This document shows, piece by piece, positions 44,187-56,615 of a DNA stretch of 64,000 bases (its first letter is position 1; each line of letters opens with the position of its first letter). The DNA is from Poa pratensis (Eukaryota > Streptophyta > Magnoliopsida > Poales > Poaceae). The translations under genes and the position numbers were made by a program. Below the pieces are notes generated by a model that had not been told where the DNA came from, ran no database searches, and was given only the letters and a program-made list of their open reading frames with translations. The stretch spans positions 20,214,132 to 20,278,131 of the forward strand of contig CAMZMU010000080.1 in the NCBI GenBank assembly GCA_947311845.1, read 5' to 3'.

Positions 44187-46991
44187 CAAAAAGGCCCGCA
44201 CACAAAGGAAAAGAAAGATAGCCATCATAAAGTTCTGGTATAGAAAATCATAAATGTTAACTGGAGACTACAAAGGCAAGATTATTTGTTCGCCATCAAG
44301 GATACCCAAACTTTTAGCTGATTTAAGATATAGCAGCATGCAGCAGAACACAAACATGGTAGCTAGCCTACCAAGTACCACTTATTTGAACCATCAGCAG
44401 ATCAACTGGATATTCTAATTTACAAGGCACACATTCTGACAGGTGGTTTAGTTTCTTTTCCCTTGCTGTCATCAGATGCCAATTAAGCTTGTGAAATTAA
44501 GTACATAATGTATGAATAAAATGCCATCACACGGTAAGTTAAAGCATGGCAAACTGTGTCAATAAATGTATCAGTTATCAGTAATGGGATAAAATAATGA
44601 CAAGACTACAGATAGATGATGTAGTAATTTCTTTGTTACAGGGTCATCATTTATCTAAAGAAACCTGCAAAGCGTTTTATTGAAAAATATTCTGAAAAGT
44701 GGAATGTATACATAAATCAGCTAAGCCTATAACACGATTACTAATTTAGATAGCCAATTGGCCATGTAATCCATGTTCAGAGTTGAACTACAACAAAACA
44801 ACACCTCCACACAAACAAAATCATCAGTAAAATTTAATATCTTCACTCATGCAGGGGTGCTCTACAACAGTGATTATCATGCGTGGATGCTCTACAACAG
44901 ATTATTTGCAGGTACCTAATTCCCCTTCCAACACGTATAAATCCTTGCTATACAACCAATTCTTATTCAATCTATAAATGCATAAACCTGGCTGGTGTGT
45001 AACATGTTCTGCTCTACTATACTCTCATAACACACTGAGAGATATAACAATAGACAAATGGAAGGGAGCGCTTGTTCCAACCATCAGGTCAACACAGAAA
45101 AAATGAAACTGAGATGGGGCAGCACTTACCTCACCGCCAGCTGGGACACTCGATGGACAGAGGCAAGGATACAGGACAATGCAGCAGCGCGTTTGGAGAA
45201 GCAGTGAGTATATTTTTATCTTCTCCATGCCATGAGACCTACTGAACCACTTATCATGTTAAGAAATCATATTACAGATCTTCCAATAAATAATTGCAGA
45301 ACTACAATTAGAAAATTGTACCTTTTTCTTTCAAAGATCAAGTGAAGGCCCTGAAAAAATCTGGTAACGAAGAGGAGCAATGCAAGGTCAGGGATGCGTT
45401 GATTTATGTGGACATGACTGCTGAGCTGGGTACTCACAAGAAAGTTAGAACTACAAGTAAATATAAAATAGATTATGTACACATACCTTCTAGTCTGATT
45501 AGAATTGCTGATTATGACTTCTTAACTTCAGGAATAGATAGTGGAGGTCCATCAGCATTCATTGTTGATACCCAGAGCACAGAAGGCGTCGCCACAAATG
45601 CTACAATCCGCGGATCCGTGAAAATAGTTCACGAACATGGAGCCTAATACAGTATGAAATTGTTATGATCAGTTGAGACTAATCTAGTTATGATCACGTT
45701 GTAGACTTGTAGTAATAATAACAAAAGCACTGACTACGTTTTGAGTAAATTTGAAAAGAACATAAAGAACCAATCATGGGGCAATAATAAATATTTGGAT
45801 CAAACAATTAGCAGGAACAACAACCTCAGTCAAATCCAAAGTTGGATTCATGACCTTTAGTAAGGAAATTAAAATCCTAAATCGGGGGAGATGATTACTG
45901 ACCTTGATATGAATAATCCAAACAAGAAGTTGTTCAGCTGGGGAATGGGTCCTTCGATCTAGGCATGGGCACCAGATGTGGACAGACAAACTCTCATCAT
46001 CTCACTGCCTGAAATCAGTCATATCTCCAAAAGAGGAGCTCATATGGGTCTTGCAAGTTGCAACTCGTTACTACCACCATGGATTACCAGCAGCTGCACA
46101 TCCTACCTCTGGCCCTCACCCAGCAAACCCTTGCCACCGTGGATAACCAACAGCCACGCCGGCGTCGTACCTCCGGGCTCTCACCCAACAAGCCACCACA
46201 AGGTGTGTGAGAGAGAGAGACCTCATGGGAACCTGCAGATTAGGAGGCGTCGTCGAGGCGGCACATAGGGACGAAATCAACAACGAGGAAGTGGAGGGGT
46301 TGAGAGGGAGCCGCGGCAACAGTCTCAGAGACCGTCGATCCACTTGCGTCGAGGACCATGGGGCTCCTCCGGAGAGGGAAGGGAGCCGCGGCGTGGGAAG
46401 ACGGACGAGAATCGGCAGCGAGAAGCAGCTGGAGGTGGTGGGGTACGATAGGGGAGCACCGCTCCTGCTCGAGATCGGCAGCAGCACGTCGGCCTGCCCC
46501 TGGCCCCCTGCATCTTCTCCCCTGGTTGCCCTGCTCGACCCGATGCCGACGAGCATAAGAGGAGAAGGCGAGGGTAGAGGGAGTGGAGGCGGCGCAGTGG
46601 TGGTGGAAGAGGCTTGGGGAGAGGAGGGGATCGGGAGGGTGGCGGCGATGGTGGCGTGCGTGAGGAAGAAAGAGAAGCGTGCTCTCTTGAAAGACTCGAC
46701 GCAGCCAATCAACGAGGGAGTGAACAGAAAACGAGCAAGACAAAACCAGCAGCTACGGGACAAAACGAAAACGCCACGTGGATAACGCGAGGAGGCGCCC
46801 AGGGGTGCGCTCTTGCTTGTTCTCAATGTGCCTAAAACCTTGCCCGTGCACAAGCACACCACCCCATCTCCTTTCTCTGCGGCCAGTGCGCACCTCCCCT
46901 TCTTTCCCTCTCTCTACCGACGCCTGAGAGAAACCCTACCCTAGGGTTTCACGCGCCGCCGCCGCCGTCTCGCCCTCCGCCCGAGCTCGCC
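44187..46991. other. Intergenic DNA upstream of the CCCH-KH gene
   Basis: A plus-strand open frame of 101 codons at 45342-45647 (ending TNATIRGSVKIVHEHGA) looks protein-like but I cannot name it; it may be another captured exon. A minus-strand stretch at 45200-45130 ends in a GTAAGT donor. GC-rich frames at 46116-46862 overlap on both strands and are probably 5' untranslated or compositional artefacts. The segment 46790-46991 is the likely promoter and leader of the next gene. Confidence 0.35.
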
Positions 46992-49676
46992 ATGGACGCA
47001 GGCCGCAAGCGGGCCGTGCCGGAGGGCGCCAACGGAGGCGCCGCCACCAAGCGCGCGAGAGGTGAGCATCCATCCTCGTGGCCTCTCCCGGTTTGCGGTG
47101 CTCTTTCGTTTTGCTCTGGAGGGGTTTCCTTAGGGTTTTTGTGGCACTTGCTTTGCCGGATCTGGGAAGCACTGGTTCGCTGCGTTGCGTGGCCGGTGAG
47201 AGCTGGGTTTTTGCGTCGGTGAACTGGAAGGGAAGTACTGCAGATTCGGGATTGTTAGGTCTAATTTTTTTCTGCGGTTTGTATCGAGGGGGTGCGACGG
47301 GCTGGCTTGCCTTCCGTTTCGGGGTTTTCAGGGATTTTTGTCGTTTTTGCTTTCAAAGATCTGGAGATGTGATTTCCTTGGGTTTTTTTTGCCAGATTCG
47401 TTGCAGTGGCTAGTGTTAGTTAGCGTCCAGTGCCCAGAGCAGTAATTCATGGATAATTTAAATCGTTGGCAACATGGCATAGCTTGGGCACTGGTCTTCA
47501 TGTGGAGCATTAATTTTCTGTTATGATTTCTGTGTTTTTAAATCAGTATTGTTGCTTGTTACGAGTGCCAAGATTTAGTAAAATCAACAAGGTATTAACT
47601 GGTGGAAGTAAATAATTTGGTTTAGCAGAATCGGAGACGGGTGTAGGAAGCAAATCGAAGCCGTGCACCAAATTTTTCAGGTTCTAATCCAACTTAAAAT
47701 CAACTCCCACCTGGTAACATCTATTACTACTATGCAATTTGCTGTTATTTTTCCATTAAAATTTTGCTATGCTGCTAAAAACTGTTATTGATGCTAACAA
47801 ATGGGTCAAGCAAGGTTCTACTACAGGTTCCTCGTCTAATCCAAGCTTAAGAATATCCAGTGGAGTAAAATTGATCACTGCGAATTTTTTGAAGAATCCA
47901 ACAAGAGTTATAAGGATATATAACTTACTTTCAGATGAATAATCAGTCATAACACCATGGCACAGGTTCACCTGCAGAAACCAAGATAGGAAGATTGAAC
48001 ATGTTAATGGGGAGCAATTGGGTGCTCAGCGTGAAATTGTGCCATTTAGATATTCATAACATCGAGTATCTCTGATGAATGTGATAGCATGCAGTAAATG
48101 TTTTGACTACCTAGTACTGCTGCCACATGTTGAGCTTGGAATTTTGCTTGCCAGGATGTTTTTAGTTTATTTGTACTATAATTTCCAACCAATAATAGCG
48201 TTTAACCATGACAAGGCTAAGATATCTTTAGGTTTTGTTTACAAAGTGTGCTTATTATCTAGAGGCAATGAGATGTTACTTTTGCATATCATCTTCATGG
48301 ATGTAGAGCAGCTCAAGACAATATTTGAAGATAAAGGTCATAAAACAGAAACATATCTTGTTGAGAAACTAGAATATGATTCTAAAATGTTCTTAATTGG
48401 TTCCGTGAGAAGTTAAAGAAACTGATGTATAGTTATCTTATCATTCTAAGAAGTTCATGTCTTTTGTTATCTTCCACTATATCACCGACTTGTTACTATA
48501 TTGCGGTAATCCTAGTTCAATACATTATAAGAGGCGCCACTTTAATGTTCTATATATTTGAACCATAGAAATTGACCATTGATATATAATAAAGCATCTA
48601 AGGTTGTTCCCACAGTAATGATACTATGTGTAAACGTCAAAAGTAGTTTCTGCTGATTACCATACACATGTGATGAATCTAAGTGCCGTATGTACATTAC
48701 TTATTATTGTTTGGTGGCATTTATATCAAGCAGCACTTGAATTCAGCAGATATCTCTTCCCTTAGTTATACTAATGTCGTGTTATTCAACTAGATGTATC
48801 ATGATATTTAATCAGTATTGGCTGCATTCATGAATCATCAGTCATGTTACAGTTTTTTTATTGTTGTAAATTTGCTTTGCTTATATGATACTGTCTCTGT
48901 GCAGCACTGCTGGTTGTCCCTTTGGTTCGAGTTGCCACTTTCTCCATAACTTCCCTGGAGGTCACCAGGCTGTTTCAAAGATGACCAACTTGGGTGGTCC
49001 AGCTGTTACAGCTCCTGCAGGAAGAATGCCTATGGGACCTGGTGTTCCTGATGGGCCACCTACACCCAGCGTGAAGACTCGCATCTGTAACAAGTTCAAC
49101 ACTGCAGAAGGTTGTAAATGGGGGAACAAGTGCCACTTTGCTCATGGAGAGAGGGAGCTTGGAAAGCCCATGATGTTGAACAACTCAATGGCACCTCCAA
49201 TGGGACCAAGACCCAACGGGCACTTTCAACCCCCACCGATGCCTGGCCCAGACATGGTTCCTCTCTCAACCTTTGGTGCCTCAGCCACAACCAAGATCAG
49301 TGTTGATGCATCCCTTGCTGGCGCCATTATTGGGAAGGGTGGAGTCAACACGAAGCATATATCCCGGGTGACTGGGGCCAAGCTCGCTATCCGGGATAAT
49401 GAGGCTGACCCTAGCGTTAAAAACATTGAGCTTGAGGGAACATTTGATCAGATCAAACATGCCAGTGGAATGGTGACGGAGCTAATTGTCCGCATTGGTG
49501 GCAACGCCCCTCCTCCAGCAGCAAAGAACCCAGTGAGGGGTTCTCATGCTGGGGGTGGTGGAAACAACTTCAAGACCAAGCTGTGTGACAACTTCAACAA
49601 AGGCTCTTGCACATTTGGAGACAGGTGCCACTTTGCCCATGGTGAAAGTGAACTACGTAAATCTGCTGCGGCGTGA
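46992..49676 (+). CDS. CCCH zinc-finger/KH-domain RNA-binding protein (KHZ type)
   Basis: Three exons, 46992-47061, 47629-47680 and 48905-49676, join in phase to 297 aa. Domains in order: a short basic N terminus (DAGRKRAVPEGANGG, KRAR), a C-X8-C-X5-C-X3-H finger (CTKFFSTAGCPFGSSCHFLH, split by intron 2), and a second C-X8-C-X5-C-X3-H finger (CNKFNTAEGCKWGNKCHFAH). A KH domain with the RNA-contacting loop GKGG (residues about 170-230) follows, then a C-terminal C-X7-C-X5-C-X3-H finger (CDNFNKGSCTFGDRCHFAH). This CCCH-CCCH-KH-CCCH plan is that of Arabidopsis KHZ1/KHZ2, nuclear RNA-binding proteins linked to flowering and senescence; the role here is inferred. Length is normal and no damage is seen. 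It converges with NSE4. Confidence 0.93.
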
Positions 49677-50804
49677 GAGATGCTTCTCATGGCTCGTCAT
49701 GATTAGTAGTGATCAGCAAGTTTGAGCTCCAGATCTGAGGCCGTTCACCCATGGTGACATTGAGTTGCACAAGCCTGTTGTTGATTGGGAGACATTGTCA
49801 TGGCTTGGTGCGCTCAGATTGCTGTAACTCTAAAATAGATATCCGTGAATGACTTGCTTTTGAGATTGATAGGCTTTAGTGTATTTGCTGTATTTTTTTT
49901 ACTCTGCTTTGCATCCAATTTTCGTACTGTTTCTAAGGCACTTCATTGTCGCAAATTAGTCATTCTGTTCCAGAAATCTATTGAAGGTCAAAGATGAAAT
50001 TTGAGTTCTGTGATTCTTTGTTCAGGCTATCAATCGTTATATTTCATGGTGAAGCGATGTACATTTCTAATAAAGGGTTTATCTCTCAGTATTTGATCTA
50101 AACCCCTGTTTAATGCTAAGGATGAAAATCAAAACAGTAGCGTTGTAACAAGCTAGCTAGTCAGGATCAAGAGCACTGCATTTTTATTTGACCCAGCTAT
50201 CAAAATTATGATTAACGAACGAACTTCCTAGCTAATTCTTGCACCCACACCTTTCGGTTGGGCAATGCCTGAATTCAAAGTTCACAATAGACAACCGTTG
50301 CGAAGCATCCAGCGTACACTGCTGTTGCCGCTCTCTGACGACGCTCATCACCCTTGCAGTTTTGTATTACCTCTAGAGTCGGAGGCTGGTGTTCGGAGCT
50401 GAACGCTGCATCAATCCTGCACAACGGCACAAGGTCAAGGCCATTTAGAGATGCTCTTACAAAGTTAAAGTTCACCGCCAGCACCAGAATCGACGTCACC
50501 GAGTAGGGAAATTAGCACAACTAGTTCCACCCCAGCCACTTCGACGATTTGTTGCAGCCTCAACTGGAGACATTACAAATTTACAATAACAGGTGCATTA
50601 TGCATCTCTTGTGCTCCTTGGGTACATACTGGACAAGGTGCCGGTTCATCAAAATAGCTGCAGTAAATCAGCACATTAAACTCATGACGCTGATTTCTAA
50701 CCCAATTAATCTTAATTGCATCCATATCATACATCATGTCTTGCCCACCCCCTCCTACAAAAGGACATCTCAAAAGCTAAAGCTAGGTCAGCCAGGTAAT
50801 CTCA
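49677..50804. other. Convergent intergenic region
   Basis: It contains the 3' untranslated regions of the CCCH-KH gene (plus strand) and NSE4 (minus strand), with AATAAA-like strings near 50070. No further gene is supported. Confidence 0.5.
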
Positions 50805-53800
50805 CTACCTACATAAGACAAACACAAAACGCATATGCACGATGGCAGGGTGGGCAGCGATCAGCCCACTAGTCAGAATCCTAATCCTGGAAGAGGCTCC
50901 TTTCCAGCGGCGCCTGCGCTTGTAGGTCTGGAAAACTTCTTGCCTCTCCTCCTTGACTATCTCCTTGTCCTCCACCACCGCGACTATCAGTGTGCCTGCA
51001 ACGCTCGACTTATCTTGTGGGCTCATATGCTTATCCTCCATCACCTTGACTTCGCATGTGCCCGGGGTTGCCGTCTCATCCTGCCGTGCTAGCGTGACCA
51101 GGCCCCGGTTCCTGCAGAGCTTCCTGATTGGCGTTGTGTGTGCTTGCATCTCAGGCTCACTGTTTACTCCAGACATGCCGTTTGCAGGCTTACCTTGATC
51201 CTGATTTCCCCCAGGTGTGCTGCGTGCAGGCATCTCCACATGGTTATTTCCTCCAGACGTGCTGAGAGAAGACGGCCTGTGCACCATCAGTTCTTCTCCC
51301 TCCACAACGATCCCTTTCATAAGCTGTGGTAAAAACAAAACATATGATCAGATTGAACTGCCTCACAATTCATGCATTAGCCTTGGGATCGACCTACATA
51401 TTCCCAGCATTTACCCACATAGATAATAATACTTTTCTAGAGAAAAGCTAACTAATATTTTTTGATGTTTAAAGCTAACTAATATTTACTTAGATGAATT
51501 GTTGCCTTTCCCCAGAAGGGATCCCATTTTGCAAATTTGGTTAACTGGCTTGTGTGTTTGACAGTACATTGGTAACAATAATGAATTATAGCATGTGCAT
51601 GCTGAAAACTGTACGATCTTGCACAAGCTCCCTAAGAGATGATACAAACAGTCTGATGTTTATTGTTCTGAAATGGCAATCAGTGACCAAGATAGTACCT
51701 GCCAATCCTTGAAATCAAATCTGAAGACAAAATGACTGTACGCCACTTCTCCTGAGGCAATTGCACTAGCAGCAGGTGCATTCCTTGGACCTGTTCAGTC
51801 GATCAAATAATATCAGATAAACAGAGGTGCATGATATGACGGCAACAAAAGAGCAATCAGGTAAGAGAGCCCTTACAGACGATATGATGTCCATCATCAT
51901 TGACATTGATTTCCACTCTGCCATCTTTAACTAGGAATGACAAAGCAAATACGTTCTCCACGGTTTGGGCAAAGGAGTGTCTATTTAAAATAAGGTTTTC
52001 CAGCCTTGCCTTTTTGTTCTTCCTCAGAACATCAAATAGAACAGTCATGTTCCTGTCTGTTTCAGATTTTGCCGTCTCTGATGGATCAGCAAGCTGCATA
52101 ACAAGGCAGAATAGATCAACATATAGTTAAAAGGTGATATACTACTTGTATTCAGAAAAGGCTGTAGCAGAACAAAGAAAGTATTAATGCAACATGAAGC
52201 AAACTTCTTGCCTACACTGGTCTTACTTGAGAAGTGACAAATGTAAGGAAGTATGTAATTGGAGTTTTTAAATGATTTATGTCCAGTAAGGACCTTTGTG
52301 GTGTACCCCATAATCACCAAACGTTGAATTTACAAATGATGAGCCGCACTAAATTGATAATTAAAATCCATTAACTATTAATACTAACACATTAAACAGA
52401 CTCTTAGTGTGAAAAATAGTACTCCAGTGCTGCTGTGATATAAAAGATACAAGGAGTGCCTCTTTATTGCACCAGTATTTATTGTAAAAGGTTTCTAGTA
52501 GTAGGAACAGTAATAGCTCTGACTACTAGGCTAAGTACAAAAAATGACAACCATTAGATGTCCACTGTACGTCATACAATTGCACTAAAATTGCACAATG
52601 CAGGTTAGAAAGAGGAGCCAAATAAACAAGTTAAAAGAAAAGGCATGCCGTAATTCTTCAATTCACTACACATCAATTTGGATATATAGGAACTTGCAAT
52701 AGTAAACCCAATATGAAGTCATCCTAGCAGAATACACTTTTGCTGTGAATCAGCATGCAGCCACCAACAAAAATGGAGTAATTTAGTCATTATCCAGTGA
52801 GTACTGACTGCTATCCAGCATAATTTCATGTTTCAAGCACCAACCAGCAAACCAGTACAGAACTCTTTATTAGAGTATCCAGATGATAAACGCACCTGTT
52901 CAGGGCGATCATTTTTCCATGGCCTTGGGGTCCTTTTTCTGGTGGTAGGTTTCCTCCGTGCCTTCACTTCTGCCTTCATGGCACCAAACCTGTCAGAAGA
53001 GAAACCATACATTGTTCGAATCAATTAAAATTGTCAACCAGACACCAAACGAAAATTTATACAATACAAGATCATATGCATTACATGGTGCAGCATCCAG
53101 GTACACGCATGAAGACGTGAGACGCGGCAAGCCCAACATCATCCCATCTCAAAGAGGCACCCTCACCATTGGCATCCGCTTGCGTCCCAAACTTCTTGAG
53201 TAGTCCAGCAACGAGATCAGAAGGGTGATTCCTAGAGCTGACTGCGACCTTACTGATGCTGCCAAGCTGGTTGCGATGTCCAGCAACGCTTCTGCGTCAG
53301 CTACCTGTTCCCTGGGCTTCTGAACTGCAGCAGAAAGTCAATGCTGGTCAGTTTTTTTTTTTGTTTTGTAAGCATCAGCAGAGAGCCGTCATGCTTGCTT
53401 GATGTGAAACCAGCAATTGTGCGACAAAATAGTAACTGAGCATATGGTGGAGAAGAAATAAATTCTTCTGCGTTATTGTTATTTCAGATGCCAAATAGTA
53501 AGTGTTTCCTGAAGGGCGACAGTGTCCATCTAAGCAATTTTCAGCATAATACATTGAAAGCGGATTGTATGAACTACCAAAGCAGCACATATGCAATGCA
53601 ATTTTCTAATCGAGTGAGCCCACACACGGCTAAACAAGGCATAAACCTTGAGCCTAAACACCACACACTGCGCCTATCCAAACAACGGGAAATTTTGAAA
53701 TCGCGCGGGACGGGAGTGCTCATCCATACCTTGCTGGTGCAGGCTCTCAACCTGCGTGAAGATGGCGCTGAACTTGACCGAATCCGCCCTCGCCATTTCA

Positions 53801-54091
53801 TCCTTCTCATCTGCACAAAACCCACATTATTAGCACAAACCCCAAACCCAAAATCCAAAACGGCACCCAAAAGGAAGTAACCACCAGAGCGAAACAACCG
53901 GCACCGCCGACGCGAACGCGCGCGCGGGGGATGGGGACAGCCGTACCGTTGATCTGGCCCTTGACGGCGAGGTACCGCGACCGCAGCAGCCGCCGGTCCT
54001 CGAGCGCCTGCGGGGTCCCGGGCGCCGCCGCCTTCGCCGCCGCCGGCGTCACCTCGCCACGTCCCCCCGCAGCCCCCTCCGCCATCGCCAT
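50805..54091 (-). CDS. NSE4: NSE4, SMC5/6 complex kleisin-type subunit; one base missing in exon 3
   Basis: NSE4 bridges the SMC5 and SMC6 heads and acts in DNA repair and chromosome maintenance in the nucleus. Minus-strand exons are 54091-53947, 53810-53730, 53324-53085, 52989-52896, 52093-51877, 51790-51699 and 51323-50805, all GT/AG. Family blocks: [63 protein letters not shown], the C-terminal winged-helix segment [20 protein letters not shown] with [28 protein letters not shown], and a tail with RKLCRNRG. Summed coding length is 1388, one short of a multiple of three. Translation changes frame at about 53220-53226, inside exon 3 between SQSALGIT and [12 protein letters not shown]. As given, the protein would end early in exon 3. 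Either the allele is broken or the assembly has a 1-base error. Confidence 0.85.
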
Positions 54092-54902
54092 CGGAGGAAA
54101 CCCTAAACCCGCTCCGGTCAGTCGGAGAAGTTTTGGGAAGTTGAGGTGTGCGAGGGAAGGAAGGAGAGCGGAGAAAGAGGAGGAGGGGTTGGGTATTTCA
54201 AGTCCAACTCCAAGCCGGGCAAGTTTCGGAAGTGGTGGTGGTGTACAAGGGAAGGAACCCGCCGCTCCTGTCGCTGCAGGTGGGCCCAATTCGCCGGGGC
54301 CCGCTTGTCAGTCGGGCCGTGGCGGGCGAAGGCCTTTCCGGATTTTGGGGGTGGAAATCACGTGGGGTGAAAATTTGAGTGGGGGGTGGCCGTGGACGTG
54401 GTGTATGCGGCGGATTGGGCACGTTTGACGAGGGGCCATGGGTGATCTTCCCGTTCGCGCTTCGAAGTTCGAAGTTCTGAGTTTTTCGACATGTTTTACC
54501 GCCGCGGTTCGGCGCTCTCGCGGTAATATTTTCGGGTGGAGGCAAATTTCGTGAAAACTTTCCCGCCGTTGATGCTGATTCCGGCGCGGCTGGCCGCTGC
54601 AGTTTTACCTCGAGCCATTGAGAAACCACGGCACCACGCGACTGATGATGTGGCAGCTGAGTTGCCTCGGGCACCTCTGACTGACAATAGGCCCCACCTA
54701 TCATGACAGGGTAAAGTGTTAAAATGGGTTAGGTGGAGACCGGAGAGAAGTTAGCTAAATGAGGGTTGTTTATAAGGGATATTTTCGTATTGAAAAGAGT
54801 AAAAGGTGAGTTTTACCTTTTTTTGAAATTAAAAGAGCCCTACCGTTAGTCCGGCTATACCATTACCATCATCTTATTGTTTTTTTTTTTGAAAATACCA
54901 CC
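54092..54902 (-). promoter_or_regulatory. NSE4 upstream region
   Basis: GC-rich leader and promoter sequence precede the NSE4 start at 54091. The open frame continuing upstream of the chosen Met has low-complexity content (GPPAATGAAGSF), so [10 protein letters not shown] was taken as start. AT-rich sequence from about 54720 leads to the truncated LTR at 54903. Confidence 0.45.
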
Positions 54903-56597
54903 TGCGCACACACAATCAAAGTACTTTGCCCCAACGAAACAGAAAGGTTGTCAATCTCCCCGGCTTGCTGAATACAAAGTATTAAATATATGGTGTAGAA
55001 TATGATGATGAACAAAAAAGTAGCAGCAGGAAGTAACGTAGAGCGTGGTGAAAACGGTGTTTGTATCAGTATGGAATAAAGGACCGGGGTCCACAGTTCA
55101 CTAGTGGTGTCTCTCCATAAGACAAATAAACATACATGTATGGTGAACGAATTACAGTTGGGCAATTGACAAATTGCAAACGCATGACAATGCAATATAT
55201 GACAAGCACATGTTCATTGTTATATCTATTGGGCATTACAGCAATATACATAGACTGCTTACTAGCTGCATCTATGACTCATAATCCACTCACAAGATAG
55301 CTTCCGGGTCTCCCATGGGTATTAAGTTGCAAGCAACAGATTATATCATTAAGCAAAGTGTGTAATGTAAACAAGTATTAGACTTAACAGCAGTACCCTT
55401 AAGCTAAGCATCGGTTATTTTATCCCTAGTGGCAACAGCACATCTACAGGCTTAGTTGTTTCTGTCTAGCAAGCCCAGGCTTCTAGAGGCATGAACCTAC
55501 TATCTAGCATAAATACCCTCTCTTGAAGTCATTAGCATCTACTTGGCCAAAGCATCTACTAACAACGGAGAGCATGCAGGAACATAGATAAAACATAATA
55601 TAGATAGATGAACAAACTTGATCATAACTTCACAATTCATCGGATCCCAGCAAACACAACATGTAGCATTACATAAAGATGATCTTGATCATGTTAGGCA
55701 GCTCACAAGATCTAAACATGATAGCACAAGGTGCAGAGACTACCAACTAGCAACTGCTATGGACCCGTAGTCCCGTGGAGAACTACTCACGCATCACTCC
55801 GGAGGCAGTCATGGTGATGTAGAGCCCTCCGGTGATGATTTCCCCTCCGGCAAGGTGCCGGGAAGAACTGCAGAAACCCTCCCGAACTAGGGCTGAAGAC
55901 GACGGCGGCCTCAGAACTTTTCGTGGATTTTTGCTCGGGTATCTAGGGTTTCCCGATTAGATGCAATTTATAGACGAAATGGCGGCATCGGTGGCCAGCC
56001 GAGGTGGGGCGGCGGCCTAGGTGCGCGGCCCCACCCTGGGCCGCGCCGTGGGCCCACCGGCTTGCCTGGTGTGGCCCCCGGCTCCGTCCTCCTGGCTGCT
56101 GCTCCATCCCGGTCCAGAAATAAATTAGTTAAATTGGCGTCTGATTCCGAGAATATTTCCAGAATAGATTTTCTAAAACAAAAAGACAGCAGAAAACAGG
56201 AACTGGCACTGTGGCATCTTGTTAATAGGTTAGTCCCAGAAAATACATAAAAATGATATAAAGTGTAAGATAAACATGTGGTAATCAATACTCCCTCCGT
56301 TTCAAAATACAAGGCGCGCTATTTTTGTGCTAGTCTTTGATGGTCAAGTTTGACCACTAATATAGAATAAATTATATGGATTGAGAATGTATAAATGATA
56401 CCGCTGGATTCGTATTACAAAATTCTTTCATCTCATATAATTTATACTAATTTTGTGTATATATTATAAGTACAAATTATGGTCAAAGTTGTACGTTGTT
56501 GACCAGCGAAATTAAAGGGCGCCTTGTATTTTGGGATGGAGGGAGTATATAATAGGCATGTAACATCAAAAATTATAGATACGTTTTGGACGTATCA
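54903..56597 (-). repeat. 3' LTR (truncated) of the Athila-like element, holding a Stowaway
   Basis: On the minus strand it starts TGATACGTCCAAAACG at 56597 and is homologous to 63372-61935. Without the Stowaway and its extra TA both stretches are 1438 bp. The last 170 or so bases of the LTR, present at 61767-61934 next to the primer site, are missing here. By eye the copies differ at about 3 percent. Confidence 0.85.
56291..56545. mobile_element. Stowaway MITE inserted in the 3' LTR
   Basis: The 255-bp element starts CTCCCTCCGTTTCAAAATAC and ends with its reverse complement (one mismatch), flanked by TA (56289-56290 and 56546-56547). The other LTR has the uninterrupted site GTAATCAATATATAATAGG at about 63313, so borders and the TA duplication are proven within the window. 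Confidence 0.97.
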
Positions 56598-56615
56598 AGC
56601 ATCCCCAAGCTTAGT
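56598..56615 (-). other. Polypurine tract of the Athila-like element
   Basis: The minus strand reads CTAAGCTTGGGGATGCT just before the TGATACG start of the 3' LTR. Related AAGCTTGGGGA words recur at about 58760 and 58820 on the same strand. Confidence 0.7.

Noticed and set aside
46116..46862. Overlapping frames of up to 248 codons on both strands
   Set aside because: GC-rich low-complexity products on both strands with no domain; more likely 5' flank of the CCCH-KH gene.
48075..48416. 113-codon frame in intron 2 of the CCCH-KH gene
   Set aside because: It is AT-rich, has no family similarity and lies between well-supported splice sites.
53244..53265. 22-base mini-intron to explain the NSE4 frame change
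   Set aside because: A GTAAGG...CTCTAG stretch exists, but 22 bases is far below the minimum plant intron length; a missing base is simpler.
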